Positions 36,199-44,129 of a stretch of DNA of 64,000 nucleotides are shown here, piece by piece (within the stretch, counting starts at the first letter, position 1; each line of letters begins with the position of its first letter). Source of the stretch: Microbacterium terrisoli (GTDB lineage Bacteria > Actinomycetota > Actinomycetes > Actinomycetales > Microbacteriaceae); NCBI RefSeq assembly GCF_030866805.1, contig NZ_CP133019.1, positions 3,162,001 to 3,226,000 on the forward strand, given 5' to 3'. Made by a program: the position numbers and the translations under genes. The notes under the pieces are model-generated. The model was not told the DNA's origin. It saw nothing but the letters and a program-made list of their open reading frames with translations, and did no database searches.

Positions 36199-36369
36199 AT
36201 GAACGGGCTCGAACAGAATCTGATGCTCGGCGCCACGGCGCTCGCGCTGGCCGGCACACTGGTCGTCTTCGTGGCGCAGTACGTCCGCCGGTACGGCAAG
36301 AAGAAGGACCACGACCGCGACCACGGGAACGACCGCGACGACCACGGAGACGATCCCTCGGGCCGCTGA
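36199..36369 (+). CDS. Small membrane protein with His/Asp-rich tail
   Basis: 56 aa: a short N-terminus, one hydrophobic segment (about residues 9-27, LGATALALAGTLVVFVAQY), a basic stop-transfer RRYGKKK and a tail alternating Asp, His, Arg and Gly (KDHDRDHGNDRDDHGDD). It starts 10 nt after the phosphatase stop, with codon use (G/C third positions) like its neighbours. No SD is evident, so coupled translation is likely. The tail could bind divalent metal. Function unknown; similar short tail-charged membrane proteins are seen in actinobacteria. Confidence 0.6.
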   Translation: MNGLEQNLMLGATALALAGTLVVFVAQYVRRYGKKKDHDRDHGNDRDDHGDDPSGR

Positions 36370-36490
36370 CCGGCGGAACGGGGATGGCCTGCCACCGAGC
36401 GATGAGCCGAGACTGCAGAGACTGCGGGTCGTCGGCGCCATCGAGCGCAATTCGTGCCGTCTCGATCCGGGAGAGGTCCGCCCGGCCGCC

Positions 36491-37387
36491 TCAGCGCAGG
36501 GCGAGGGCCGCGGCGCCGACCAGCGGACCGTCGCCGTGCAGGCCGCTGCGCACCACGGGGACGGCGGCCGCGTACGGCAGCGACGCCGCGTCGCGAAGCG
36601 CGGCGCCGACGAGCTCGACGTAGTCGCCCGAGACGCTCGAGAACCCCCCGCCGATCGCGATCATCTCGACGTCGACGAGCGCTGCCACGTCGGCGAGGCT
36701 CCGGCCCAACGCGCGGGCCGACCGCTCGATCGCGGCGCGGGCGACGACGTCACCGGATGCCGCGGCCGCGCCCAGCTCTTCTCCGGTCGAACCCACCCAC
36801 CCCTGGGCACGGGCCCATGCGACGCTGGCCGGCCCGGCCGCCACTTCTTCGAGCGACAGGTCGTCGTCGGAGTGCATCTGGCCGATGTGCCCGGCGTTGC
36901 CGGTGGCACCCGCGGCCAGTCGGCCGTCGAGGACGAATCCGCCGCCGATCCCCGTCGACACGACGAGCGAGAACGACGACCGCGTCTCACGCGTTGCACC
37001 GACCCATGCCTCGGCCAGGGCCAGGCATCCTCCGTCGTGCCCCAGGTGCACCTCAACCTCGGTCACCCCCGCACGCGCTGCCGCATCGGCGACGATGTCT
37101 TTGAGTGGCATGCCGTGCAGCTGCGGCAGGTTGACCGGGGCGATCGTTCCGGCCGCATGGTCGATGGGCCCGGCACTGCCCACCCCGATGCCGACGACCC
37201 CGTCGGGCGCACCCGACAGCACTGTGCGCACGATCTGGATCAGCTGCGCATGCAGCAGATCGGGCGTCGCACGCGGTCCGGTCGGCCGGCGCGACCGCGA
37301 GCCCGGCAGCACCGCACCCGATGAGTCCACCAGGGCGGCCTCGACCTTCGTGCCGCCCAGATCGACGGCGAGAGCGAGTTGTGTCAC
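36491..37387 (-). CDS. ROK-family sugar kinase
   Basis: 298 aa from a GTG at 37387 that overlaps the stop of an upstream permease remnant (GTGA). ATP-binding VDLGGTKVE at 8-16, catalytic Asp in LGHDGGCLALAEAW, STGIGGGFVLDG, and GNAGHIGQMH in the place of the ROK signature. The usual Cys-rich zinc cluster after the GHI element is absent, so it is the non-zinc variant. Probably phosphorylates glucose, fructose or an N-acyl hexosamine delivered by the sugar transporter whose binding protein lies upstream. Confidence 0.87.
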   Translation of the reverse strand: MTQLALAVDLGGTKVEAALVDSSGAVLPGSRSRRPTGPRATPDLLHAQLIQIVRTVLSGAPDGVVGIGVGSAGPIDHAAGTIAPVNLPQLHGMPLKDIVADAAARAGVTEVEVHLGHDGGCLALAEAWVGATRETRSSFSLVVSTGIGGGFVLDGRLAAGATGNAGHIGQMHSDDDLSLEEVAAGPASVAWARAQGWVGSTGEELGAAAASGDVVARAAIERSARALGRSLADVAALVDVEMIAIGGGFSSVSGDYVELVGAALRDAASLPYAAAVPVVRSGLHGDGPLVGAAALALR

Positions 37388-37506
37388 GACGTGAACGTTC
37401 CGCTCATGAGGCCTCCGATGAAGTACTTGCCCACGCCGACACGGATTCCTGCTTCGCGTCCGGGCAACGGCGGCAACGGGATGACGCGCCGATACGATCC
37501 GAGCAT
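37384..37506 (-). pseudogene. C-terminal remnant of a carbohydrate ABC permease (MalG type)
   Basis: A 40-codon reading whose end, VGVGKYFIGGLMSGTFTS-stop, has the form of CUT1 permease C-termini (aromatic-rich last helix, then GLxxG). Its stop overlaps the ROK start as GTGA, the coupling expected of an intact operon. The preceding 20 or so residues look non-coding. The binding-protein gene lies directly upstream without any permease gene, so an internal deletion of the two permease genes is inferred. Confidence 0.45.
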
Positions 37507-37533
37507 AGCGGCACCGGTCGACCACACGGGCCC

Positions 37534-37581
37534 GATGTCAGCCGGCCCGATGCGGCCCGATGTCAGCCGGATGTCAGCCGG
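37534..37581. repeat. Three short direct repeats at the deletion site
   Basis: GATGTCAGCCGG occurs at 37534, 37559 and 37570; the last contains the stop codon of the binding-protein gene. Short direct repeats could have mediated loss of the permease genes. Confidence 0.55.
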
Positions 37582-38854
37582 CGAGCCCCTTGCTCTGGGC
37601 CTGGACGAGCGCGTCCTGAAGGGCCCCGACGTCCTTGCTGGAGACGAACTGACCGATCGCTGACGTGACGTCGTTCAGCCACGAAACCTTCACGGCGGCA
37701 CCGTCAGCCAGGGAGCTGACCAGGGTGTCATTCGCGAACGAGGCCATCGCGCCCTGCTGGTACAGCGGATAGTCGGTGGCGGTCGCGTCGGCGCGTGCGG
37801 GGATGGAGCCGTTGGCCAGGTTGAACGCCTTCTGCCCGTCGGCCGAGCTGACCGTCTTCAGCCACGACGTCGCGGCGCCGGGGTGCGGCGCACCCACCGG
37901 CAGGGTGAACGACTCGGCCACGAAGTCGAACACCCCGTCGGTTCCGGGAGTCGGCCAGGTGGTGTACTCCTGGCCGTACGTCTTGCCCTTGGCGTCGAAT
38001 TCGGCCAGGGCCCAGTCGGCCATCACGTTGTAGGCGGCGTCGCCGTCGATGACCCTGTCGGTCGCGGCCGGCCAGCTCTGCCCGGCGCCGTCGGTGTTCG
38101 CGTAGGCCAGCAGCCTGTCGTAGTAATCGATCGCCTTCGTGACGCCGGCGGAGCCGAACGGCGTCGAACCGTCCCACAGTCCCTGGTAGTCGTGGGCGCC
38201 CAGCACCGAGAGCAGCACGTTCTCGAACAGCTGCACCTGGGCCGCGTCAGCGGCCACCGACAGCGGAGTGCCGACACCCGAGTCCTTCAGTTTCTTCATG
38301 TCGCCGAGCCAGGCGTCCAGGTCGGCCGGGGCTTTGGTCGGGTCGATGCCGACCTTGGTGAGCAGAGCGGTGTTCAGCCACACGACGTTCGCACGGTGGA
38401 TGCTGCTGGGCACCGAGTAGATCTTGCCGTTGAGCGTGAGGCGATCCAGCAGCGCCGCCGGGAAGACGTCGGTCAGACCGTTCTGCGTGTAGAACGAGGT
38501 GAGGTCCTCGAGCTTGCCGGCATCGACGTCGTCGGTCAGCTCGGCACCGGCGTGCGCCTGGAACGAGTCCGGCGGATCGTTCGCCTTCAACCGCGAAGCC
38601 AGAACATTCTTCGCGTCCGAGCCTGCGTTGCCGGCTGCGGCCGCATTGACGAACTCGATGCCCGGGAACTGCTCGTCGAAGACGGCGACCAGGGCGTCCA
38701 GACCCGTCTTCGCTGAGCCGGATGCCCACCAGGTGAACACGTCGACCTGGCTCGTGTCGCCGCCGTTCTCGCCCGTGTCGGTGCTGCCGGTGCACCCGGT
38801 GAGGGCGAGACCCGCCACGATGAGACCGGCGATCGCCGCGAGCGTCTTGCGCAT
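37574..38854 (-). CDS. Orphan sugar-binding lipoprotein (CUT1 ABC family)
   Basis: 426 aa. Signal peptide with lipobox LTGC (acylated Cys21), then a Thr/Gly/Asn linker and the mature start VDVFTWWASGSAKTGLDAL, as in glucose/mannose-binding GtsA-type proteins. Aromatic sugar-stacking residues are frequent (FTWW, WLNTALL, AYNVMADWALAEF). In intact loci two permease genes follow; here only a C-terminal scrap and then the ROK kinase remain, so the protein may be without a transporter or use permeases encoded elsewhere. Confidence 0.9.
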   Translation of the reverse strand: MRKTLAAIAGLIVAGLALTGCTGSTDTGENGGDTSQVDVFTWWASGSAKTGLDALVAVFDEQFPGIEFVNAAAAGNAGSDAKNVLASRLKANDPPDSFQAHAGAELTDDVDAGKLEDLTSFYTQNGLTDVFPAALLDRLTLNGKIYSVPSSIHRANVVWLNTALLTKVGIDPTKAPADLDAWLGDMKKLKDSGVGTPLSVAADAAQVQLFENVLLSVLGAHDYQGLWDGSTPFGSAGVTKAIDYYDRLLAYANTDGAGQSWPAATDRVIDGDAAYNVMADWALAEFDAKGKTYGQEYTTWPTPGTDGVFDFVAESFTLPVGAPHPGAATSWLKTVSSADGQKAFNLANGSIPARADATATDYPLYQQGAMASFANDTLVSSLADGAAVKVSWLNDVTSAIGQFVSSKDVGALQDALVQAQSKGLAG

Positions 38855-38904
38855 GTGATCCTCCTCCGGATGTCTTCAGTCTGCGTGATGCCGGCCCGTC
38901 TGTG

Positions 38905-38932
38905 TCAGCCGCTTCTGTATCAGCCGCTTCTG
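38905..38932. repeat. 15-bp tandem duplication at a stop codon
   Basis: TCAGCCGCTTCTG occurs at 38905 and 38920 (period 15). The second copy holds the stop of the HNH fragment, like the duplication at 31174. Confidence 0.55.
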
Positions 38933-39357
38933 TTGGCCGGTGCGCGGACTTCTGGCATCCCCTCCACCATCCGAATCTCCCACCCGCTGAAGTCGATGGT
39001 GCGGTGATGCCACCAGCACAGCGGCACTCCGTTGTCGGTATGGGTGGGACCGCCTTTCGCATGTCCCTGCACGTGGTGGATCTCACACCAGGACGCGGGG
39101 AGGTGGCATCCAGGGATGATGCAGGCACCGTCACGGGCGGTGATCGCCCGCCGCTGGTGGCCGGAGAAGGTGCGGTTCGGGGATCCGACACCGTTGTCTC
39201 GGTTCAACTCGTCGGCCGAGATCGTGACCGGCAACGTTGGCGGCAGACCGCCCAGAGTCGGGCTTTCGGCGGATCGCGCCGCGACCCCCAGGATCGTCGC
39301 GAACTTGTTTTCTGTGGATAATCCGTCGGCGACCCGCCCTGTGGAGGAGGCGCTGCG
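38920..39357 (-). pseudogene. 5'-truncated DUF222/HNH endonuclease (13E12 family)
   Basis: Open frame of about 145 codons with no proper start. It begins inside the DUF222 part (ENKFATILGVAARSAESPTLGG, in steps, at about 39240-39315) and ends with a complete HNH nuclease domain: CIIPGCHLP, CEIHHVQGHAKGG, TDNGVPLCWWHHRTID. Intact family members are about 400-500 aa. The frame runs straight into the end of the ABC ATPase gene, whose stop is at 39360, so its 5' two thirds are gone. A TTG at 39232 could still yield the HNH domain alone (104 aa). Confidence 0.75.
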
Positions 39358-39359
39358 GC

Positions 39360-40133
39360 TCAGGCGGCGGTGACGCCGAGCGAGGCGAGCAGTTCGCTGC
39401 GATTCGTCCCCGGCTCGGGCAGGAACCGACCTTCGCGCAGCACGATGATCCGGTCGGCCAGGCGCAGCGCCTCATCGACGTCGTGCGTGACCAGCAGCAC
39501 GGCCGGGCCGTGCCTGCGGCAGAGGTCGCCCACGAGGTCCTGCATCTTCAGGCGGGTCAGTGCGTCGAGGGCCGCGAACGGCTCGTCCAGCAACAGCAGT
39601 TCGGGGCTGCGCACGAGCGCCCGAGCCAGCGCGACGCGCTGCGCCTCACCGCCCGACAGTGTCAGCGGCCAGGCGCGTTCGTGCGCGGCAAGACCCACCT
39701 CGGCCAGCGTCCGACGGGCGGCGTCCGCGACGGCCGCGCCGCCCAGACCGATCGTCACGTTCGCCAGCACGCGCTGCGAGGGGAACAGTCGCGGCTCCTG
39801 GAAGACCACCGTCCGTGCCGGGGGCACCAGCAGCTCGCCGCCGTCGACGCTCTCCAGGCCGGCGAGCATGCGCAGCAGGGTGGTCTTGCCCGATCCGCTG
39901 GCACCCAGCAGCGCCACGAACTCGCCGCGGCGGATGTCGAGGTCGATCCCATCGAGGATCACCCGGTCGCCGAAGCGCTTCTGCACGCCCCGCAGCCGCA
40001 CGGCCTCGGCCCCGATGGCACCCTCAGAGGCGCCGCCACCCGCGACGCTCGCCTCCCGGGGCGCGACGCTCGGCCCGTGCTCCGCGGCATCCACCGCCCC
40101 GCGCTCCGCGGCATCCACCGCCGTCCCCCTCAC
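39360..40133 (-). CDS. ABC transporter ATP-binding protein, SsuB/TauB type
   Basis: 257 aa from a GTG overlapping the permease stop (GTGA). Walker A GASGSGKTT, Q-loop VFQEPRLFPSQRVL, signature LSGGEAQRVALARAL, Walker B LLLLDEPFAALDAL, then VTHDVDEALRLADR. The short length and FQEPRL form are typical of aliphatic sulfonate/nitrate/taurine importers. The first 20 residues include an 8-residue tandem duplication (AVDAAERG, AVDAAEHG), so the true start could be one of the internal GTGs. It drives uptake with the permease and lipoprotein upstream. Confidence 0.9.
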   Translation of the reverse strand: MRGTAVDAAERGAVDAAEHGPSVAPREASVAGGGASEGAIGAEAVRLRGVQKRFGDRVILDGIDLDIRRGEFVALLGASGSGKTTLLRMLAGLESVDGGELLVPPARTVVFQEPRLFPSQRVLANVTIGLGGAAVADAARRTLAEVGLAAHERAWPLTLSGGEAQRVALARALVRSPELLLLDEPFAALDALTRLKMQDLVGDLCRRHGPAVLLVTHDVDEALRLADRIIVLREGRFLPEPGTNRSELLASLGVTAA

Positions 40134-41059
40134 GCCCGCACCGCCCGGGAACGCAGCCACGGTGTGCCCACCCGCTCCAGCCCGCGGATGAGGGTGTCGG
40201 CGACGAGGCCGAGCAGCCCGTAGATCAGGATGCACACGGTGAGGATGTCGGTGCGCGAATAGTTCAGCGCCTGCGCCATGAGATAACCGAGGCCGGCCAG
40301 GGCGTTGATCTCTTCGGCGGCGATCAGCGCGATGATGCTCAGTGTGGCCGACAGTCGCAGGCCCGAGAACAGTCCCGGCAGGGCGCCGGGCAGGATCACC
40401 TGGCGTGCGGTCGCCCAGCGCGACAAGCCGAAGACGGATGCCGCTTCCAGCAGCTTCGGGTCGGTCGCACGTACCGATCCCGACGCCGAGACATACATCG
40501 GGAACGTCGTGGCCACGGCGATCAGGGCGATGCGCGCCGTCTCGCCGATGCCGAACCAGACCATGAACAGCGGCACGAGAGCGAGGAAGGGCAGGGCGCG
40601 CAGCGTCTGCATGCCGGAGTCGAACACTGCCTCGCCGGAGCGGGTCGAGCCTGCGATCAGGCCGAGGAACAGGCCGATCGACACACCGATCACCAGGCCC
40701 GCGCCCGCACGGGCGAGCGAGACGGCCAGAGCCTCGGGGAGCTGTCCGTTGTTCCACAGTTCGACGGCTGCCTGCCCGACCTGTGCGGGCGAGGCCAGCA
40801 CGTCGGGGGTCAGCAGTCCGGTCGCCGTCGCCAGCCACCAGATCGCGACGATGGCCAACGGTCCGCCCAGCCGCGCCGCGACCGCGCCGACGGTCGACCG
40901 GTCGCGGTGCCGGCGCACACGCGGAGTGACCAGTGCGGTCAGTGCAGCGGCGGGGCTGGCGCCGCCCGGGCCCGCGCCGGGGGTCCCGGCCGCGGCATCC
41001 TGCACTGCCGCCGGGTCCACGCGGGCGGGCCCTGCGGCCCCTTCGAGCACGTCGGTCAT
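40130..41059 (-). CDS. ABC transporter permease, SsuC/TauC type
   Basis: 309 aa: a long Pro/Ala-rich cytoplasmic N-terminus (about 1-55), then about six to seven membrane segments of the BPD_transp_1 fold. The EAA loop is EAASVFGLSRWATARQVILPGALPG in steps, typical of the sulfonate/nitrate family. It begins 4 nt after the binding-protein stop. The operon gene order is LLM, LLM, DUF1684, binding protein, permease, ATPase. Confidence 0.9.
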   Translation of the reverse strand: MTDVLEGAAGPARVDPAAVQDAAAGTPGAGPGGASPAAALTALVTPRVRRHRDRSTVGAVAARLGGPLAIVAIWWLATATGLLTPDVLASPAQVGQAAVELWNNGQLPEALAVSLARAGAGLVIGVSIGLFLGLIAGSTRSGEAVFDSGMQTLRALPFLALVPLFMVWFGIGETARIALIAVATTFPMYVSASGSVRATDPKLLEAASVFGLSRWATARQVILPGALPGLFSGLRLSATLSIIALIAAEEINALAGLGYLMAQALNYSRTDILTVCILIYGLLGLVADTLIRGLERVGTPWLRSRAVRA

Positions 41060-41063
41060 GGGT

Positions 41064-42089
41064 TCAGCCCTTCAGCTTCGTGACGTCGATGACGTACTTC
41101 GACACGTCGACCGCACCCTTGGTGATGCCGCGATCGGCATAGAACTTCGCGACCTCGGCGAAGTCGGCCACCTGCTGTGCGCCGATCGGCTGCAGCGGGT
41201 GCGACGCCCGGTACTCCTGCGCGGTCAGCTTCACGGCGGCGCCGGTGACGGCGTCGGGCCCGCTGGTGCGGAACACGTTGATGTAGGGGTCGGGGTTCTT
41301 CTCGCGGTCGAGATCCTTCGCGTTGACATAGTCGTACAGGGCCCGCACGACGGCCGGGTGCTGCTGGGCGAACGCGCTGCGCACCGCCAGCACGCTGTAG
41401 TTCTGCGACCCGACCTGCTTGCCGTTGACCAGGAAGTGCTCGTGCTGCACCGCGCGCTCGGTGGTCGAGAACGTCGACCAGGTGGCCCACGCGTCGACCT
41501 GACCGGAGTGGAACACGGCCGCGCTCTGCGCCGGCTGCAGGTACACGCGCTGCACCGCGTCTTCGGAGATGCCCGCCTGATCCAGCGCCTTCAGCAGCAG
41601 GTATTCGCTGGTCGACCCGTGCCACACGGCGACCTTCTTGCCGACGAGGTCCTTGACGGTGTCGATGCCCGAACCGTCCTTGACGAGGATGCCTTCGCCG
41701 TTGTCGTCGGGCGCGGCCGCGGCGAACAGCTCGAAGCTCGGACTCTGGCCGAGCGCCATGATGGCCGACGTGATCGAGCCGGTCGCGACATCCAGCTCGT
41801 TCGCATTCAACGCGAGCGCGGCGGGTGCGAACGCGCCGGCCGTGCCGGTCCACTCGACCTTGGCGCCCACGGCGGCCAGCGCCCGCGTGAGGCTGCCGTC
41901 CTTCTTGCCCAGGGCGAGGCTGCCGGCGTTGCCGGGGTCGGGAATGCGGATCGTGACGGTGCCGGCGTCGCCGGAGTCGGCGGCGGATGCCGCGGCGCAG
42001 CCGGCGAGGGATGCGGCGGCCAGCGCGGCCAGAGCGAGAGCCGCGATCGTGCGTGACAGAGTCAACGACAGGGGCAGGCGGCGGGTCAT
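41064..42089 (-). CDS. Sulfonate-type substrate-binding lipoprotein (SsuA-like)
   Basis: 341 aa. Signal peptide with lipobox LAGC (Cys31), then a class II binding protein of the NMT1/SsuA type: IRIPDPGNAGSLALGKKDG, WTGTAGAFAPAALALNANELDVATGSITSAIMA in steps and VAVWHGSTSEYLLLKAL. It overlaps the DUF1684 stop (ATGA). The family binds sulfonates, nitrate, taurine or thiamine precursors; here two LLM monooxygenases in the same operon point to an organosulfur ligand. Confidence 0.87.
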   Translation of the reverse strand: MTRRLPLSLTLSRTIAALALAALAAASLAGCAAASAADSGDAGTVTIRIPDPGNAGSLALGKKDGSLTRALAAVGAKVEWTGTAGAFAPAALALNANELDVATGSITSAIMALGQSPSFELFAAAAPDDNGEGILVKDGSGIDTVKDLVGKKVAVWHGSTSEYLLLKALDQAGISEDAVQRVYLQPAQSAAVFHSGQVDAWATWSTFSTTERAVQHEHFLVNGKQVGSQNYSVLAVRSAFAQQHPAVVRALYDYVNAKDLDREKNPDPYINVFRTSGPDAVTGAAVKLTAQEYRASHPLQPIGAQQVADFAEVAKFYADRGITKGAVDVSKYVIDVTKLKG

Positions 42090-43054
42090 GACGGGTCCTT
42101 CGGGGTCGATGCGGAGCTTCGTGCGACGACCGCGTGGCCGTCGACGTCTGCGCTCAGGCGCAGGGTGGGGGTCTTCTCACCGGCGGTGACAGGCACGTCC
42201 AGCCGGTTCTCGGCCGGCGGCAGCGGGCAGGTGCCGAAGTCGCTGTAGGCGCAGGGCATGTTCACGGCGCGGGTGAAGTCGACGACGATCGCGACGCCGG
42301 ACGCGCCGTCCGATTCCGCGCCCGCTTCGCCGCCCGATTCCGGCAGGTCGACGATCACGTTGCGGCCGGCGCCGTAGGTCGTCAGCGCGTTGGTGGCATC
42401 GCGGAACGGCAGTCGCACCGTGCCGGGCACGAACCCGGCGAAGGCGGTCAGTTCGTACGCCTGGCCATCAAGGGTCAGGCGCACGGTGCCGACGGCGTCG
42501 AGCTCATGCGTGAAGCGCCCGGTCGCGGCATCCACCGCCACCCGGCGGGCCTGATCCCACGGCTCATAGCGCGCGGGCACGACCCACGCCGCATCGGGGG
42601 CGTATGCCGGAGTGCCGTCGAAGGCCGCCAGCAGGGGCGAGTAGGCCGACCGAGGGCGGGCGATCACGTGGGCGCCGCGACGGGCGATCTCGACCTCGCC
42701 GTCCGCGAAGGTCAGCACGTGCGGCGTCAGAGTGCCCAGCACCGTGATGCCGTCGAGTTCTTCGGCGTCCCCTTCTGCACCCTCTCGTCTACCCAGCCGC
42801 AGACCGTCGGCGGCGGTCGCCTCGATGACGACGTCGTGCGTGCCGGCGGGCACGGAGAACAGCCCTGGCACCTCGGCGATGCGCTGCGGCTGCGCGGTCA
42901 GCCACACCAGGCCGGTGAAGGCCAGCACCCCGTGCGGATCGCGGCGGCGGCGGTCCGACTCGTCATGCCAGCTGCGCCAGGATGTCGCGAATTCGTCGTC
43001 ACCGACGCGCGAGTCGCGCTCAGCCGACGAGGGGAAGGACGTGTTCGCCGACAC
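42086..43054 (-). CDS. DUF1684-family protein of unknown function
   Basis: 322 aa from a GTG at 43054 preceded by an excellent SD (GAGGAGG, 6 nt), overlapping the LLM gene by 35 nt. The C-terminal family mark is PCAYSDFGTCPLPPAENRL, with earlier blocks FSVPAGTHDVVIEA, DGTPAYAP and ATNALTTYGAGRNVIVDLP. No signal peptide or membrane segment; mostly beta. DUF1684 proteins have no established reaction as far as I know. Placement between a flavin monooxygenase and a sulfonate-type importer, with coupled starts on both sides, suggests a step in breaking down the imported compound. Confidence 0.85.
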   Translation of the reverse strand: MSANTSFPSSAERDSRVGDDEFATSWRSWHDESDRRRRDPHGVLAFTGLVWLTAQPQRIAEVPGLFSVPAGTHDVVIEATAADGLRLGRREGAEGDAEELDGITVLGTLTPHVLTFADGEVEIARRGAHVIARPRSAYSPLLAAFDGTPAYAPDAAWVVPARYEPWDQARRVAVDAATGRFTHELDAVGTVRLTLDGQAYELTAFAGFVPGTVRLPFRDATNALTTYGAGRNVIVDLPESGGEAGAESDGASGVAIVVDFTRAVNMPCAYSDFGTCPLPPAENRLDVPVTAGEKTPTLRLSADVDGHAVVARSSASTPKDPS

Positions 43055-44129
43055 GGTAGGCCTCCTCGAGGTGCGGGGTGGATGCGAGGATGAACGAGTC
43101 GACGCCCAGATCGACGAGGCTCTGCAGCTGCGCGGCGACCTGCTCGTACGAGCCGACGAGGCCCAGTGCGGGGCCGGCGCGCAGAGTGTTGAAACCGGCC
43201 CACACGTTCGGCTCGATCTCGAGGTCGCGCCAGTCGCCGCTGGTGGGCACGATGCCCGCCTGCCGCGAGACGCCCACCGAGTCGCCGCCCGCCGGTGACT
43301 GCCCGCCCAGCGGCTGCCGCCAGGCGCGGTCGATCTCGGCCCACGCGAGCTCGGGTGTGGACCGGGCGAGGATCTCGATGCGCAGCGCGAACTTGGGCGT
43401 GCGGCCCGCCTCGGCCGACTTCTCGCGCACGCGGTCGAACTTCTCGGCCAGCTGCGCACGCGGTTCAAGCCACGACAGGTAGAAGTCGGCGTGGGCGCCG
43501 GCGGCCTCGATCGCGGCATCCGATGACCCGGAGAAGTACAGTTCGGGAAAGTCCGCCCCGGCCAGCTGCGGCGGCAGGGCCCACCGATCGGTCTGGAAGA
43601 AGCGCCCGTCGTATGTGAACGGGGCGCCCGACCACACGCCCTTGATGATGTCGAGGAATTCACGGGTGCGCGCGTACCGGTCGTCGTGACCGACGCGATC
43701 GCCCCACCACAGCTGGGCGGGCCCCCCGCCACCGGTGATGACGTTGAACACGAGCCGTCCGTCCGACAGCTGCTGGTAGGTCGCCGAGGCCCGGGCGACC
43801 TCGAGCGGGTGCAGGAATCCGGGCTGATAGGCGACCATGAACCGGTAGGTGCCAGTGCCGGCCAGCAGCGCACTCGCGTACGCCCACGGGTCATCGGTGG
43901 AGGGGAACGACGGCAGCAGTCCGCCGGTGAACCCGGCCGATTCACTGGCCTTGGCCACCAGCAGGGCGTGGTCGATGTAGCTGAACGTGTCATCGACCTC
44001 GCCCTCGCGGCGGAACGGCGCGACGTTGCCGGTCGTCACACCGCGGGCGTTGCCGCGGCCGTACTTGTGCGGCGTCGAAAGGCTGGCGTGGTCGCCTTCC
44101 ATCGCGATGCGCCAGAAGAACTCGGTCAT
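43020..44129 (-). CDS. LLM-class flavin monooxygenase, SsuD-like
   Basis: 369-aa luciferase-like TIM barrel that uses FMNH2 and O2. SsuD-type blocks: TGGLLPSFPSTDDPWAYASALLAGT in steps, VAYQPGFLHPLEVARASATYQQLSDGRLVFNVITGG in steps, DDRYARTREFLDIIKGVW and LYFSGSSDAAIEAAGAHAD. These enzymes desulfonate alkanesulfonates to an aldehyde and sulfite. Its start overlaps the second LLM stop (ATGA). A separate flavin reductase is required and is not in the window. Confidence 0.88.
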   Translation of the reverse strand: MTEFFWRIAMEGDHASLSTPHKYGRGNARGVTTGNVAPFRREGEVDDTFSYIDHALLVAKASESAGFTGGLLPSFPSTDDPWAYASALLAGTGTYRFMVAYQPGFLHPLEVARASATYQQLSDGRLVFNVITGGGGPAQLWWGDRVGHDDRYARTREFLDIIKGVWSGAPFTYDGRFFQTDRWALPPQLAGADFPELYFSGSSDAAIEAAGAHADFYLSWLEPRAQLAEKFDRVREKSAEAGRTPKFALRIEILARSTPELAWAEIDRAWRQPLGGQSPAGGDSVGVSRQAGIVPTSGDWRDLEIEPNVWAGFNTLRAGPALGLVGSYEQVAAQLQSLVDLGVDSFILASTPHLEEAYRVGEHVLPLVG

